Positions 35,165 to 46,236 of a DNA stretch of 64,000 nucleotides are shown in pieces; positions within the stretch are counted from its first letter, which is position 1; each line of letters starts with the position of its first letter. Source of the stretch: Arthrobacter sp. CAU 1506 (lineage in GTDB: Bacteria > Actinomycetota > Actinomycetes > Actinomycetales > Micrococcaceae); NCBI RefSeq assembly GCF_005047635.1, contig NZ_SUKC01000001.1:434001-498000 (forward strand), read 5' to 3'. Under the pieces are notes generated by a model that worked only from the letters and a program-made list of their open reading frames with translations, did not search any database and was not told the origin of the DNA. Both the position numbers and the translations under genes were made by a program.

Positions 35165-36445
35165 ATGCGACGCATAACTATGCTCGCCAGCGTTGCGGCT
35201 GCAGGTTTGCTCCTGTCCGCGTGCGGCGGGGGAAGCGCGGTTGAGGATGCCAACCCCTCAGAAGCGACGGGTTCGGTCGGAGTCTTCACCTGGTGGGCGG
35301 ACGGTTCCGAGAAGGTCGGACTGGACGCACTGGTGGACATCTTCGCCGAGCAGTACCCGGACCTGGAGTTCAACAACCTTGCCGTAGCCGGCGGCGCCGG
35401 CAGCCAGGCCAAGAGCGTCCTGGCCGCAAACCTGAAGTCGGGCAATCCGCCGGACTCGTTCCAGGCCCACGCCGGCGCCGAGTTGCAGGACTACATCGCC
35501 GCGGACCAGCTCGAAGACCTGAGTTCTTTCTACGAGGATGCGAAGCTGAACGAGGCCTTCCCGCAGGACCTGCTGGACCGCCTCACCGTTGACGGCCAGA
35601 TCTACTCCGTCCCGTCGAACATCCACCGGGCCAACGTGGTGTGGGCCAACGTCGATGTGCTCGAGAAGGCCGGGCTGGACCCGGAGAAGCCGCCGGCAGA
35701 CCTGGACGCCTGGTTCGCGGACATGGACAAGATCAAGGAGTCCGGGACCACTCCGCTGGCCGTGGCCGGCACCTGGACCCAGGTACAGCTGTTCGAGAAC
35801 ATCCTGCTGGCCACCCTGGGCGCCGAAGGCTACAACGGCCTCTGGGACGGCACCACCGATTGGGCCGGCGCAGACGTGACCAAGGCCATCGAGAACTACA
35901 AGAAGGCACTCAGTTACACCAACTCCGATCGTGACACCCTCAGCGACTGGGGTCCGGCCACGCAGCTGGTGGAGGACGGCGCCGCCGCCTACAACGTGAT
36001 GGGCGACTGGGCCGAAGCCAAGTTCTCGCAGGACGGCAAGAAGCCCGGCGAGGACTACGTCTACTTCCCGACCCCCGGGACCGACGGCGTCTTCGACTTC
36101 CTGGCGGATTCGTTCACGCTGCCCAAGGGCGCCCAGAACCCCGATGGTTCCAAGGCGTGGCTGACCACGATCTCCAGCGTTGACGGCCAGCAGGCCTTCA
36201 ACGCGGCGAAGGGCTCCATCCCCGCCCGCACGGACGTGCCGGCCGACAAGTTCGGCGAGTACCAGAAGAGCGCCATCGAGGACTTCTCCACCGACACGAT
36301 CGTGTCCTCGCTGGCCCACGGCGCCGCGGTACCCGTGGCCTGGCTGAACGAATTGAGCACCGCGGTGAGCAAGTTCGGCGGCCCGCAGGACGTGGCGGCG
36401 CTGCAGGAATCGGCGGCGTCCATCGCCGAGAAGTTCCAGCAGTAA
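35165..36445 (+). CDS. ABC transporter sugar-binding lipoprotein
   Basis: 426 residues. The signal peptide MRRITMLASVAAAGLLLSAC ends in a lipobox (Cys20), followed by a family 1 solute-binding protein fold: VGVFTWWADGSEKVGLDAL, PDSFQAHAGAELQDY, YSVPSNIHRANVVWANVDVL. TGGAGG stands 8 nt before ATG 35165. It captures a mono- or oligosaccharide for the two permeases downstream. The specificity cannot be read, though the adjacent GH26-like protein hints at mannan-derived sugars. Confidence 0.93.
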   Translation: MRRITMLASVAAAGLLLSACGGGSAVEDANPSEATGSVGVFTWWADGSEKVGLDALVDIFAEQYPDLEFNNLAVAGGAGSQAKSVLAANLKSGNPPDSFQAHAGAELQDYIAADQLEDLSSFYEDAKLNEAFPQDLLDRLTVDGQIYSVPSNIHRANVVWANVDVLEKAGLDPEKPPADLDAWFADMDKIKESGTTPLAVAGTWTQVQLFENILLATLGAEGYNGLWDGTTDWAGADVTKAIENYKKALSYTNSDRDTLSDWGPATQLVEDGAAAYNVMGDWAEAKFSQDGKKPGEDYVYFPTPGTDGVFDFLADSFTLPKGAQNPDGSKAWLTTISSVDGQQAFNAAKGSIPARTDVPADKFGEYQKSAIEDFSTDTIVSSLAHGAAVPVAWLNELSTAVSKFGGPQDVAALQESAASIAEKFQQ

Positions 36446-36535
36446 CCAGCACACCCCGGACGGGCGGGCGCGGCAGAACCACCGCGCCCGCCCTTCCACG
36501 TCCCACCGGTGTGCCGGCGGCACAAGGAGAATTCA

Positions 36536-37441
36536 ATGTTCAAAAAAGTCAAGACCTGGGGCCCGGCGCTGGCCCTGATCTCCCCCACCCTCATCCTGCT
36601 GGCCGTCTTTGTCTATGCACTGATTGCGGAAAACGTCCGTATCTCGATGACCAACCAGCACACCGCCCGGCCGTCGTCGGACTTCGTCGGCCTGGAGAAC
36701 TACTTCCGGTTGTTCGGGGACGCAGACTTCCAGCACGCGCTGCGCAACCTGCTCCTGCTCACCGTGGTGTTCCTGGCCGGCACGCTGATCTTCGGTTTCC
36801 TCTGGGCCTGGATCCTGGAACGGCCCGCATTCGGCGAAGGTTTCTTCCGCTCTGTCTACCTCTTCCCGATGGCTGTCTCCTTCATCGCCTCCGGCGTGGT
36901 GTGGCGCTGGCTGCTCTCCAGCCTGCAGACCGACCAGTCCGGGGGTGAGCGCACCACCGGCCTGAACCGACTGCTGGACAGCGTGGGTCTCGGCTTCCTG
37001 CAGAACAGCTGGTGGTCGGACCCCAACTGGGGCATTGCGGCCATCGCCGTGCCGGCCATTTGGCAGCTCTCCGGCTACGTGATGGCCTTGTTCCTGGCCG
37101 GGTTCCGCGGCATCCCGGAAGAACTGCGCGAAGCGGCGCGGATCGACGGCTGCAGTGAATGGAAGCTCTATCGGCACGTGATCTTCCCGCAGCTCAGCCC
37201 GGTGATGCTCTCGGCCGTCATCATCATCGGCCACATGTCCTTGAAGTTGTTCGACCTGATCCGCGCGATCGTCCCGGATGCCAACACGTATGACATCCAG
37301 GTCCCGGCCACCATGATGTGGGTCAAGTACATCGGCAGCGACTACGCCGACTCGGCCGCCATCGGCACCATCATGCTGGTGCTCGTGGCGCTGGTGGTCG
37401 TGCCCTACCTCGTCTACACCTCGCGGCAGGAGAAACGCTGA
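36536..37441 (+). CDS. ABC sugar transporter permease 1 (MalF-like)
   Basis: 301 residues, six helices (first: WGPALALISPTLILLAVFVYALI). The EAA loop for ATPase docking is in EELREAARIDGCSEWKLYRHVIFPQL near residue 203. AAGGAG precedes ATG 36536, and the stop overlaps the next gene's ATG by one base. Confidence 0.93.
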   Translation: MFKKVKTWGPALALISPTLILLAVFVYALIAENVRISMTNQHTARPSSDFVGLENYFRLFGDADFQHALRNLLLLTVVFLAGTLIFGFLWAWILERPAFGEGFFRSVYLFPMAVSFIASGVVWRWLLSSLQTDQSGGERTTGLNRLLDSVGLGFLQNSWWSDPNWGIAAIAVPAIWQLSGYVMALFLAGFRGIPEELREAARIDGCSEWKLYRHVIFPQLSPVMLSAVIIIGHMSLKLFDLIRAIVPDANTYDIQVPATMMWVKYIGSDYADSAAIGTIMLVLVALVVVPYLVYTSRQEKR

Positions 37442-38325
37442 TGACCACCGCAACCGTCCCGCCGCCCGTCGAGGTCGCCAAGCCCCGTCCCCCGGCACCG
37501 CGCACCGGCCGGCAGCGAATGAACCGGACGCTCAAGTACGCCATCCTGCTGCTCTTCGTGTTCGTGGTGCTGATCCCGGCCTATGTCCTCTTCATCACCA
37601 GCTTCAAGGGCCCGTCCGACGCCGATCCCTCCACCGCGTGGCTGTTGCCCACCACGTGGGAGACCGCGGGCTGGGAGAAGGCATGGGACACCCTGGCCCC
37701 GGCGCTCGGCCGCACCTTCGCGATGGTCATTCCGGCGTCGATCATCTCCGCCTTCCTCGGTTCGATGAACGGCTTCGTGCTGTCGCGCTGGCGTTTCCCA
37801 TACGCCAACGTGGTCTTCACGCTGATCCTGTTCGGCATGTTCATTCCGTACCAGGCCGTGATGATCCCGCTGACCCAGTTGATGCAGGGCCTTGGGGTAC
37901 CCAACGGCATTCCCTCGCTGCTGGTGCTGCACATCGTCTACGGCCTGCCCATCTGCACGCTGATCTTCCGCAACTACTACGAGTCCGTCCCGAACGAGCT
38001 GATCGAAGCCGCACGGATGGACGGCGCGGGGCTGCTGCGCACCTACGCCTCGGTAATCCTGCCGATCTCCACCCCGGGTTTCGTGGTGGTGCTGATCTGG
38101 CAGTTCACCTCGGCGTGGAACGACTACCTGTTCGCCGCGTTCTTCTCCTCCGGCTCCAACGGTCCGGTGACCATCGCGCTGAGCTTCCTGGCCGGCGGGC
38201 AGTTGACCGACTACGCCGCGTCGATGGCCGGCGCGCTGATCGCCTCGCTTCCCACGCTGCTGGTCTACATCATCCTGGGCAAGTACTTCGTCGGCGGCCT
38301 GATGAGCGGCTCCGTCAAGGGATGA
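37441..38325 (+). CDS. ABC sugar transporter permease 2 (MalG-like)
   Basis: 294 residues. A Pro-rich N-terminus is followed by six helices (YAILLLFVFVVLIPAYVLF first), the EAA loop NELIEAARMDGAGLLRTYASVILP near residue 185, and the MalG-type ending YFVGGLMSGSVKG. No ATPase gene follows; actinobacterial importers of this class usually share a common MsiK-type ATPase encoded elsewhere. Confidence 0.93.
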   Translation: MTTATVPPPVEVAKPRPPAPRTGRQRMNRTLKYAILLLFVFVVLIPAYVLFITSFKGPSDADPSTAWLLPTTWETAGWEKAWDTLAPALGRTFAMVIPASIISAFLGSMNGFVLSRWRFPYANVVFTLILFGMFIPYQAVMIPLTQLMQGLGVPNGIPSLLVLHIVYGLPICTLIFRNYYESVPNELIEAARMDGAGLLRTYASVILPISTPGFVVVLIWQFTSAWNDYLFAAFFSSGSNGPVTIALSFLAGGQLTDYAASMAGALIASLPTLLVYIILGKYFVGGLMSGSVKG

Positions 38326-38329
38326 CCCC

Positions 38330-38364
38330 GACGGCTCAGCCTCGGCGCCCGGGGCTGAGCCGTC
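38330..38364 (+). terminator. Hairpin terminator after the sugar importer
   Basis: GACGGCTCAGCC (38330-38341) pairs perfectly with GGCTGAGCCGTC (38353-38364) over an 11-nt loop, 4 nt after the permease stop. T-rich sequence (TCTTATT) follows only after about 10 nt. Confidence 0.7.
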
Positions 38365-38385
38365 CGCGGCGGGTCTTATTGCAGA

Positions 38386-39585
38386 ATGGGGAACGTGACT
38401 TCGCATCGGGTATGGCAGACGGCGGTTTCTTCAGTGGTGCTGATGCTGGGGCTGTCCGCCTGCTCGGCAGACCCCGCGCCGTCTTCCGCAGCCCCCTCCC
38501 CTGCCGTATGCGTACCCCAGGACGGTTCCTCGTTGGCCCCGGCGTCCGGAATCCTCTCCGGCGTGAATCTGGACTGGGAGCAGGAGACGCTGCAGGAATA
38601 CGGCACAGCCCTGCGCCACCGACCGGCCGTGGTCGTCAGCTTCGCTTCCTTTCCGCTGAGCAGCGATGCTGCGGCAAACCTCGAAGCAGCATTTGAACAG
38701 GTCAGGTCGGAGGGCGGAATCCTGCTCCTGACCCTCGAGCCGCGGGCGGGGCTGTCAGCGGTAACGTCCCAGGTCACGGATGATCTCGCCACCACCGCGG
38801 ACCGTTACAACCGGGCCGGCGTGCCCGTCATCGTCCGCTTTGCCCACGAGATGAACGGCTCCTGGTACGAATGGGGCCAGCAGCCGGCCGCGTACAAGAA
38901 GGCGTTCCGCCGGGTGGCGGAGTCGATCCACCGAATCGCCCCGGGCAGCGCCACCATGTGGGCGCCCAATTACGGCGGCGGCTACCCGTTTGCGGGCGGA
39001 CGGCATCAGGTCAAGCCGCAGACCCAGGCCTTCCGGGACCTGGACACGAACCAGGACGGGAAGATCACCGGCGATGACGACCCGTACGCGCCGTACTATC
39101 CGGGCGACGAGGCGGTCGACTGGGTCGGGATGTCGCTGTACCACTGGGGCAACAGCTACCCCTGGGGTGCCAACGTTGTGCCGGAAGAAGGGAAGTTCTT
39201 GCAGCAGCTGACCGGCACGTACAACGGCGACGGCGGTGATGACACGGCCGTCCCCGATTTCTACGCCGAGTACGGCGAGGTCCGCGGCAAGCCGGTGGCT
39301 GTCCCGGAGACGGCCGCCCTGAGCATCCCCGGACGTGCCGGAGCCGAGGAGCTGGCGATCAAGCAGGCGTGGTGGCAGCAGCTGTTCGATCCAAGCATCC
39401 CGGAGGAGTACCCGCAGCTGAAGATGGTCAATTGGTTCGAATGGAACAAGAACGAGGTAGAGGTGGACGCGGTGGTGGACTGGCGCTCCGCCGGCACATC
39501 CGGCATCGCCCAGGCTTTCACCGCGGACCTTCCGGACTGGTTCCTCTTCGCCGAACAGCCGCCGTCCTGCCGTCCGGCACCTTGA
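38386..39585 (+). CDS. GH26-like (beta-mannanase-type) secreted lipoprotein with EF-hand loop
   Basis: 399 residues. The N-terminus ends in a lipobox (MLGLSAC). A (beta/alpha)8 glycosidase of GH26 type follows: VIVRFAHEMNGSWYEWGQ near residue 150 with the acid/base Glu, and GKPVAVPETAAL near 307 with the likely nucleophile Glu. The DTNQDGKITGDD segment near 225 is a canonical EF-hand calcium loop, followed by DPYAPYYPGDEAVDWVGMSLYHWG. It would cleave beta-mannans or related glucans at the cell surface and feed the importer upstream. The ATG 38386 start is preferred; GTG 38395 is possible. Confidence 0.8.
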   Translation: MGNVTSHRVWQTAVSSVVLMLGLSACSADPAPSSAAPSPAVCVPQDGSSLAPASGILSGVNLDWEQETLQEYGTALRHRPAVVVSFASFPLSSDAAANLEAAFEQVRSEGGILLLTLEPRAGLSAVTSQVTDDLATTADRYNRAGVPVIVRFAHEMNGSWYEWGQQPAAYKKAFRRVAESIHRIAPGSATMWAPNYGGGYPFAGGRHQVKPQTQAFRDLDTNQDGKITGDDDPYAPYYPGDEAVDWVGMSLYHWGNSYPWGANVVPEEGKFLQQLTGTYNGDGGDDTAVPDFYAEYGEVRGKPVAVPETAALSIPGRAGAEELAIKQAWWQQLFDPSIPEEYPQLKMVNWFEWNKNEVEVDAVVDWRSAGTSGIAQAFTADLPDWFLFAEQPPSCRPAP

Positions 39586-39615
39586 GCCCGCCGACGCTCC
39601 AGCGACAGCGGTAAC

Positions 39616-39653
39616 CTTGCTAAAGGAATCTTGCTAAAGATATCTTTAGCAAG
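39616..39653 (+). promoter_or_regulatory. Palindromic operator and leaderless promoter of the ArsR-type regulator
   Basis: A perfect 24-bp palindrome (39630-39653), half-site CTTGCTAAAGAT, ends at the base before ATG 39654. An extra half-site CTTGCTAAAG lies at 39616-39625. TTGCTA (39617-39622), an 18-bp spacer and TATCTT (39641-39646) make a promoter whose start falls on the ATG, so bound repressor would cover the whole promoter. Confidence 0.75.
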
Positions 39654-40283
39654 ATGCAGACGACCAACGACGACGGCGATGCCCGGCCTTCAGAGACCAG
39701 GCCCGGCCACCAGAATGCTCCCGGAGAGCAGGTGGTCAGCGATCCGGTCCACATCCGCGCGCTCACCCATCCCCTGCGGCTTGAACTGCTCGACGTCCTC
39801 GATGGTGCCGGCCAAGCCACCGCGACCGAGTGCGCCGCGGCCACCGGAGAATCCGTGGCCAGCTGCTCCTATCACCTGCGCATCCTGGCCAAACACGGGT
39901 ACATCGAACCGGGCGAACGGGCCGGACGGGACAAACCCTGGAAGCCCGTCTCACGCAGCCGCGCGCAGACCATCGACCACACCCTTCCCGGCTCCCGCCA
40001 TGCCGTCGTAGCGCTGGCCGATCTGGAGCTCGAGCGCCAGTTCCAACGGCTCAGGGCCTGGACCGGCCGCGCCGCGGACCTGCCCGCGAACGAATTGGAC
40101 CTGTCGGTCATCAGCTCCACCCAGCTCTACGCCACACCCGATGAGATCAAGCAACTCCGCGACGACCTGCTCAAGCTCAGCCGGCGCTTCGAGGGGCGAG
40201 CCGAGGATCCATCGCTCCGGCCGCAGGGTGCCCGGAAGACCCACCTGTTCAGCGTGCTCAACCCCGATCCCGGGCAGCCGTGA
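39654..40283 (+). CDS. ArsR/HTH_20-type winged-helix regulator
   Basis: 209 residues. The winged-helix domain at residues 28-100 (VHIRALTHPLRLELLDVLDG; ATGESVASCSYHLRILAKHGYIE) is followed by a C-terminal helical part (LELERQFQRLRAWTGRA). It lacks an obvious metal-binding Cys pair, so it resembles HTH_20 regulators of MFS pumps. It overlaps the MFS gene by 4 nt and probably represses itself and that pump through the palindrome. Confidence 0.88.
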   Translation: MQTTNDDGDARPSETRPGHQNAPGEQVVSDPVHIRALTHPLRLELLDVLDGAGQATATECAAATGESVASCSYHLRILAKHGYIEPGERAGRDKPWKPVSRSRAQTIDHTLPGSRHAVVALADLELERQFQRLRAWTGRAADLPANELDLSVISSTQLYATPDEIKQLRDDLLKLSRRFEGRAEDPSLRPQGARKTHLFSVLNPDPGQP

Positions 40284-41524
40284 GCAGCGCCGGCAGCCAG
40301 CGCACGGCCGACGTCGGCAGCAACCGGCAGGCCCTCGCCGTCGCGCCCTTCCGCCGGCTGGCACTGGCCTGGCTGTTGACCAACCTCGGCGATTCGGCGT
40401 TGTTCCTGACGGCTGCCATTTGGACTAAAACGCTGACCGGTTCCGATGCGGCGGCGGGCCTGGTTTTTGCTGCCTTCGGTGCTCCGGCCCTGTTCGCTTC
40501 CCTGATTGGCCAGCTTGCCGACCGGTACAGCCGCCGGCGGTTGATGGTGCTGAACAACGTCGTGGCCGCGGCGGTGGTGCTGGCATTGCTGCTGGTGCAG
40601 GACGCCGACCAATTCTGGCTGGTCTATCTGGTCCTCGCGGCCTATGCCGCCTCCTCCTACCTCACCGCCGCCGCGCAGGGCGGCCTGCTGCGGGACCTGA
40701 TGCCGGACCGCCTGCTGGCTCCGGCCAATGGGCTGCTCAGCACCATCGACCAGGGCCTGCGCATCGTAGCTCCGCTGGCGGGCGCCGGGATTTTCGCGCT
40801 GTGGGGCATGGCACCTGTCATTGCCGCCACCTGCGTCTCCTTCCTGGCCGCGGCAGCCGTCATGCTGACCGTGCGGGTCAGCGAGACCCAGCACGAGCCG
40901 GAGGCAGGTGAAACCTTCTGGTCCAGTTCGCTGGCCGGGTTCCGTTTCCTGTGGCGGCACCGGCAATTGCGGCCGGCCACGTTGACCTTGATGATTGCTG
41001 TGGCGGCCACCGGCATCCTCAACGTCACGCTCTTTGCAGCGATCGAGCAAGGAGTTGGACTGCCACCGGAGTCCCTGGCGCTTTTCTCCAGCGTGCAAGG
41101 GGTTTTCTCGGTGCTCGGCGGGCTGACCGCAGCGGGAGTGATCCGCATGCTCGGGCTGCAGCGCACCATGGCCCTCGGACTGGTCCTGCTGGGTGTGGCG
41201 ATCCCGCTGCTCGCCAGCAACTCCGTGGCGCTGTTTCTGGCGGCAGTGGTCCTCGTGGGCTGCGGAGTGATGTGGACGGTCATCGCCTACGTGACCCTGC
41301 GGCAAACCGAAAGTCCGGCCCGTTTGCAGGGCCGGACCGGTGCGGCAGCCAATCTGCTGTTGAACCTGCCGCAGGTGATGGCGGCCTTGGGTGCGGCCGC
41401 GCTGATCGGGTTTGTGGACTACAGGGTGTTGATGCTGGCGGCCGGGGCCGGCTGCCTGTTGAGTATCCTGCCGATGCTCAGAAGGGCCAGCCGGCCGACG
41501 GCGAAAGAGCCGGCTTCCGCTTAG
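40280..41524 (+). CDS. MFS transporter (MdfA/enterobactin-exporter-like)
   Basis: 414 residues, about 12 helices, GTG start overlapping the regulator stop. Motifs include NLGDSALFLTAAIWTKTLTG near 33 and QLADRYSRRRLMVL near 75 (motif A). The regulator-pump pair suggests export of a toxic or signalling compound. It converges with and overlaps by 4 nt the repeat protein gene. Confidence 0.88.
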   Translation: MSSAGSQRTADVGSNRQALAVAPFRRLALAWLLTNLGDSALFLTAAIWTKTLTGSDAAAGLVFAAFGAPALFASLIGQLADRYSRRRLMVLNNVVAAAVVLALLLVQDADQFWLVYLVLAAYAASSYLTAAAQGGLLRDLMPDRLLAPANGLLSTIDQGLRIVAPLAGAGIFALWGMAPVIAATCVSFLAAAAVMLTVRVSETQHEPEAGETFWSSSLAGFRFLWRHRQLRPATLTLMIAVAATGILNVTLFAAIEQGVGLPPESLALFSSVQGVFSVLGGLTAAGVIRMLGLQRTMALGLVLLGVAIPLLASNSVALFLAAVVLVGCGVMWTVIAYVTLRQTESPARLQGRTGAAANLLLNLPQVMAALGAAALIGFVDYRVLMLAAGAGCLLSILPMLRRASRPTAKEPASA

Positions 41525-42294
41525 ATGCTGTGGCTGCCGCCTTCGCCGCGGCGGGGGTCATCGGGATGCCGGGTGTCGTCGGCGTGCCGGCCTGCCTGGT
41601 CGCCCTGCGCTGCGGAAGTATCGCCGTCGCGGGCCGGGTCCGTCCCGGCATCCGTGCCGCGGGTCGTGTCGGTGTCTGTCCGACGGTCGGCATCGAAGTC
41701 GCCTCCTCGTTGGGCACCGCCGTCATACTGGGCACCTGCGTCGCGCGGGGCACCGCCGTCGTACTGGGTACCTGCGTCGCGCGGGGCACCGCCGTCGTAC
41801 TGGGTACCTGCGTCGCGCGGGGCACCGCCGTCGTACTGGGTACCTGCGTCGCGCGGGGCGCCGCCGTCGTACTGGGCACCGCCGTCGCGGTGGCGGTCCG
41901 ACCTGCTGTCACGGTCCGTGGTGTTGATGTCCGGGTCCAGGTCATCGGCCTTGCGCAGCGTGTCTTCGCTCTCGCGGCGGATTCCCTGCGCGTCCTGCTG
42001 CCGCTGCGTCGCGTCCTGGCGCAGCCGCTCGGCTTCCATTTTGGCGCGCTCAGCCTCTGCGTCCGCGCGCTGGGCCTCGGCCTGCGCCTGCATGGCGTCT
42101 GCCTCACGCTCCCGCGCCTCCACCGACGAGGCTTGAGCGCCCTGCCGCATTTCCGCCGCCTGCCGACGGTGCTCTTCCTGTTCCTCCAGCTTCCGCTGCT
42201 CGCTCCGCTTCCGAGCAAAGAAGACGATGACTCCAATGATGATCAGGAGTACGACTATCGCGACGATGATGCCGATAAGCATTCCGGTATCCAT
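41521..42294 (-). CDS. Membrane-anchored coiled-coil protein with 12-residue repeats
   Basis: 257 residues, family not recognised. One N-terminal helix (MLIGIIVAIVVLLIIIGVIVFFARKR) is followed by a long charged coiled coil (about 30-125: RKLEEQEEHRRQAAEMRQ; AQAEAQRADAEAERAKMEAERLRQ). Then come about four and a half copies of QYDGGAPRDAGT and an Asp/Arg/Thr-rich disordered tail. GGAGGAA lies 7 nt before ATG 42294, so the long upstream extension is not coding. It is probably cytoplasmic after the anchor, perhaps structural. Confidence 0.8.
   Translation of the reverse strand: MDTGMLIGIIVAIVVLLIIIGVIVFFARKRSEQRKLEEQEEHRRQAAEMRQGAQASSVEAREREADAMQAQAEAQRADAEAERAKMEAERLRQDATQRQQDAQGIRRESEDTLRKADDLDPDINTTDRDSRSDRHRDGGAQYDGGAPRDAGTQYDGGAPRDAGTQYDGGAPRDAGTQYDGGAPRDAGAQYDGGAQRGGDFDADRRTDTDTTRGTDAGTDPARDGDTSAAQGDQAGRHADDTRHPDDPRRGEGGSHSI
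41721..41883. repeat. 36-bp tandem repeat within the coiled-coil protein gene
   Basis: Four full units (41721, 41757, 41793, 41829) and a partial fifth; units 2-4 are almost identical. Each encodes 12 residues on the minus strand, so copy number can change without a frameshift. Confidence 0.95.
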
Positions 42295-42451
42295 GTGCAG
42301 TTCCTCCTCGTAGTGTCGGAAATACTGAGCCTGCTTACTTTGTACCACCCATAGGTCGGCACCGGTAGGGCCCCGCTTCCTTGCGGGAGGGTTGGGACAA
42401 TGGTTGATCAGCCCCATGGACGTCCGGACCGGCCGGCAGCAAGATGGAGCC

Positions 42452-43543
42452 ATGACACACATGCCCCGCATCGCGACACCGCCCTGTGTTGAGCCCGGTT
42501 CTCCCGGCCCGCTCGAGGCCACCGGGCGGCCGCTGCGCTGGGGAGTGGTGTCCACCGGCGCCATTGCCACGCTGATCAGCGAAGACCTCACCCGTTTGGA
42601 TGATGCCGTGCTGCAGGCGGTCAGCTCGCGGAATCAGGCCAATGCCGTGGCGTTCCAGCGGCGTTTCGGTTTCGCCACTGCCTATTTCGACGGCGCTGCC
42701 GGTGCCGGCTACGACCAGCTTTTCGCCGACCCCGAGGTGGACGTGGTCTATGTGGCCACCCCGCACGGCCAGCATTACGCCATCGCACGGCGGGCGTTGG
42801 AAGCCGGAAAGCACGTGCTGTGCGAAAAGTCGCTGACCATCAATGCCCGGGAGGCCGTGGAGCTGACCGAGCTGGCCGCGGCCCGCGGACTGTTCCTGAT
42901 GGAAGCGGTCTGGACCCGGTTCCTGCCCATCATCAACCGCGCGTGGGAGATCCTTGCCTCCGGCGAGCTCGGCGAGGTCCGCTGGGTGCAGGCCGACCTC
43001 GGGTTTCCGGCCGTGTACGATCCGGCGGCCAGGCTCTGGAATCCGGCAGCCGGGGGCGGTGCGCTGCTGGATCTGGGCGTCTATCCACTGACCTGGGCGC
43101 TGGGAGCGCTGGGCTTCCCGCAGACGGTCTCCGCTACCGGCTATGTCAACGACGACGGGGTGGACGCGCAGAACGCCATGACGCTCAGTTATGGCTCGGG
43201 GGCGCAAGCGCAGCTTGCCTGCTCGCTGCAGGCATCTTCGCCGCGCACCGCCACCGTGGCGTGCACCGGCGGCTGGCTGAAGAGCAACGCACCGTTGCAC
43301 CACCCCACCGAGCTGACCGTCCAGCCGCATTTGGGCGAGGTACGGGTGGAAACCTTTCCGAGTGTCGGCCACGGCTACGTCTTTGAACTGCGGGAAGTCA
43401 CCCGCTGCATCCAGGCCGGCCTGCTGCAAAGTCCCACCATGCCCTGGGCCGACACCGTGGACACCATGCGGCTCTTCGACGGCGTGCGCGCCCAGCTGGG
43501 CGTGAGCTACGCGAACGACCATGCCGTCCCGGTAGCGGACTGA
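42452..43543 (+). CDS. Gfo/Idh/MocA-family oxidoreductase
   Basis: 363 residues. NAD(P) Rossmann start [18 protein letters not shown] near 30-47, the EKS/T motif in [20 protein letters not shown] near 125, and a C-terminal substrate domain ([18 protein letters not shown]). It resembles trans-1,2-dihydrobenzene-1,2-diol or sugar dehydrogenases; substrate unknown. Start ATG 42452 has GGAG about 4-7 nt upstream. An earlier in-frame ATG at 42392 lacks an RBS. Confidence 0.88.
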   Translation: MTHMPRIATPPCVEPGSPGPLEATGRPLRWGVVSTGAIATLISEDLTRLDDAVLQAVSSRNQANAVAFQRRFGFATAYFDGAAGAGYDQLFADPEVDVVYVATPHGQHYAIARRALEAGKHVLCEKSLTINAREAVELTELAAARGLFLMEAVWTRFLPIINRAWEILASGELGEVRWVQADLGFPAVYDPAARLWNPAAGGGALLDLGVYPLTWALGALGFPQTVSATGYVNDDGVDAQNAMTLSYGSGAQAQLACSLQASSPRTATVACTGGWLKSNAPLHHPTELTVQPHLGEVRVETFPSVGHGYVFELREVTRCIQAGLLQSPTMPWADTVDTMRLFDGVRAQLGVSYANDHAVPVAD

Positions 43544-43552
43544 GCTGGGCGG

Positions 43553-43608
43553 GCACGACGGCGGCCGGGCACCTTCTGCGTGAAGGTGCCCGGCCGCCGT
43601 CGTTGTGC
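43553..43608. terminator. Large bidirectional hairpin between convergent genes
   Basis: GACGGCGGCCGGGCACCTT (43557-43575) pairs perfectly with 43583-43601 over a 7-nt loop. Flanking GCAC and GTTGTGC extend the stem with a bulge. It separates the oxidoreductase (plus) from icd (minus) and has no U tract. Its sequence resembles other ACGACGGCGGC intergenic repeats in the window. Confidence 0.7.
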
Positions 43609-43652
43609 AGGGCGGAAGCCGGGCGGAGCGTCCGGCTTCCGCCCCTCTCGGG

Positions 43653-45920
<2,268 letters not shown>

Positions 45921-46068
45921 TTACTCAACTCCTCCAATTTACCCGAGGAGACTGAATCGGTCCCGGTCGAAGACGCGCACCCTTCATCATGAACAGCCGC
46001 GGGGAGGCTCAGCGCGGCGCGGTCCCCTGCCCAAGGGCCGAGCCCTGGCTGAGGGCCGCGCCCTACAT

Positions 46069-46236
46069 GCACCCAAGCACGACGGCGGCCCCCTGCCTTG
46101 CGGAGGCGGCTCGCCTCAGAGTCCGCACCCAAGCACGACGGCGGCACCCTGCCTTGCGGAGGCGGCTCGCCTCAGAGACCGCACCCAAGCACGACGGCGG
46201 CACCCTGCCTTGCGGAGGCGGCTCGCCTCAGAGACC
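46069..46236. repeat. Three-copy 56-bp tandem repeat array
   Basis: Units at 46069-46124, 46125-46180 and 46181-46236 are nearly identical. Each starts GCACCCAAGCACGACGGCGG and contains a GAGGCG-GCT-CGCCTC hairpin. The array fills much of the 346-bp gap between icd and the small membrane protein gene and reaches its stop codon. The rest of the gap (45882-46068) is GC-rich, with another hairpin-prone stretch at 46010-46060 and no gene. Confidence 0.95.

Noticed and set aside
41721-41883. CRISPR-like or intergenic satellite repeat
   Set aside because: The 36-bp units are in frame inside a gene with its own RBS and encode a 12-residue repeat.
46069-46236. CRISPR array
   Set aside because: The 56-bp units are directly adjacent with no unique spacers and there are no cas genes.
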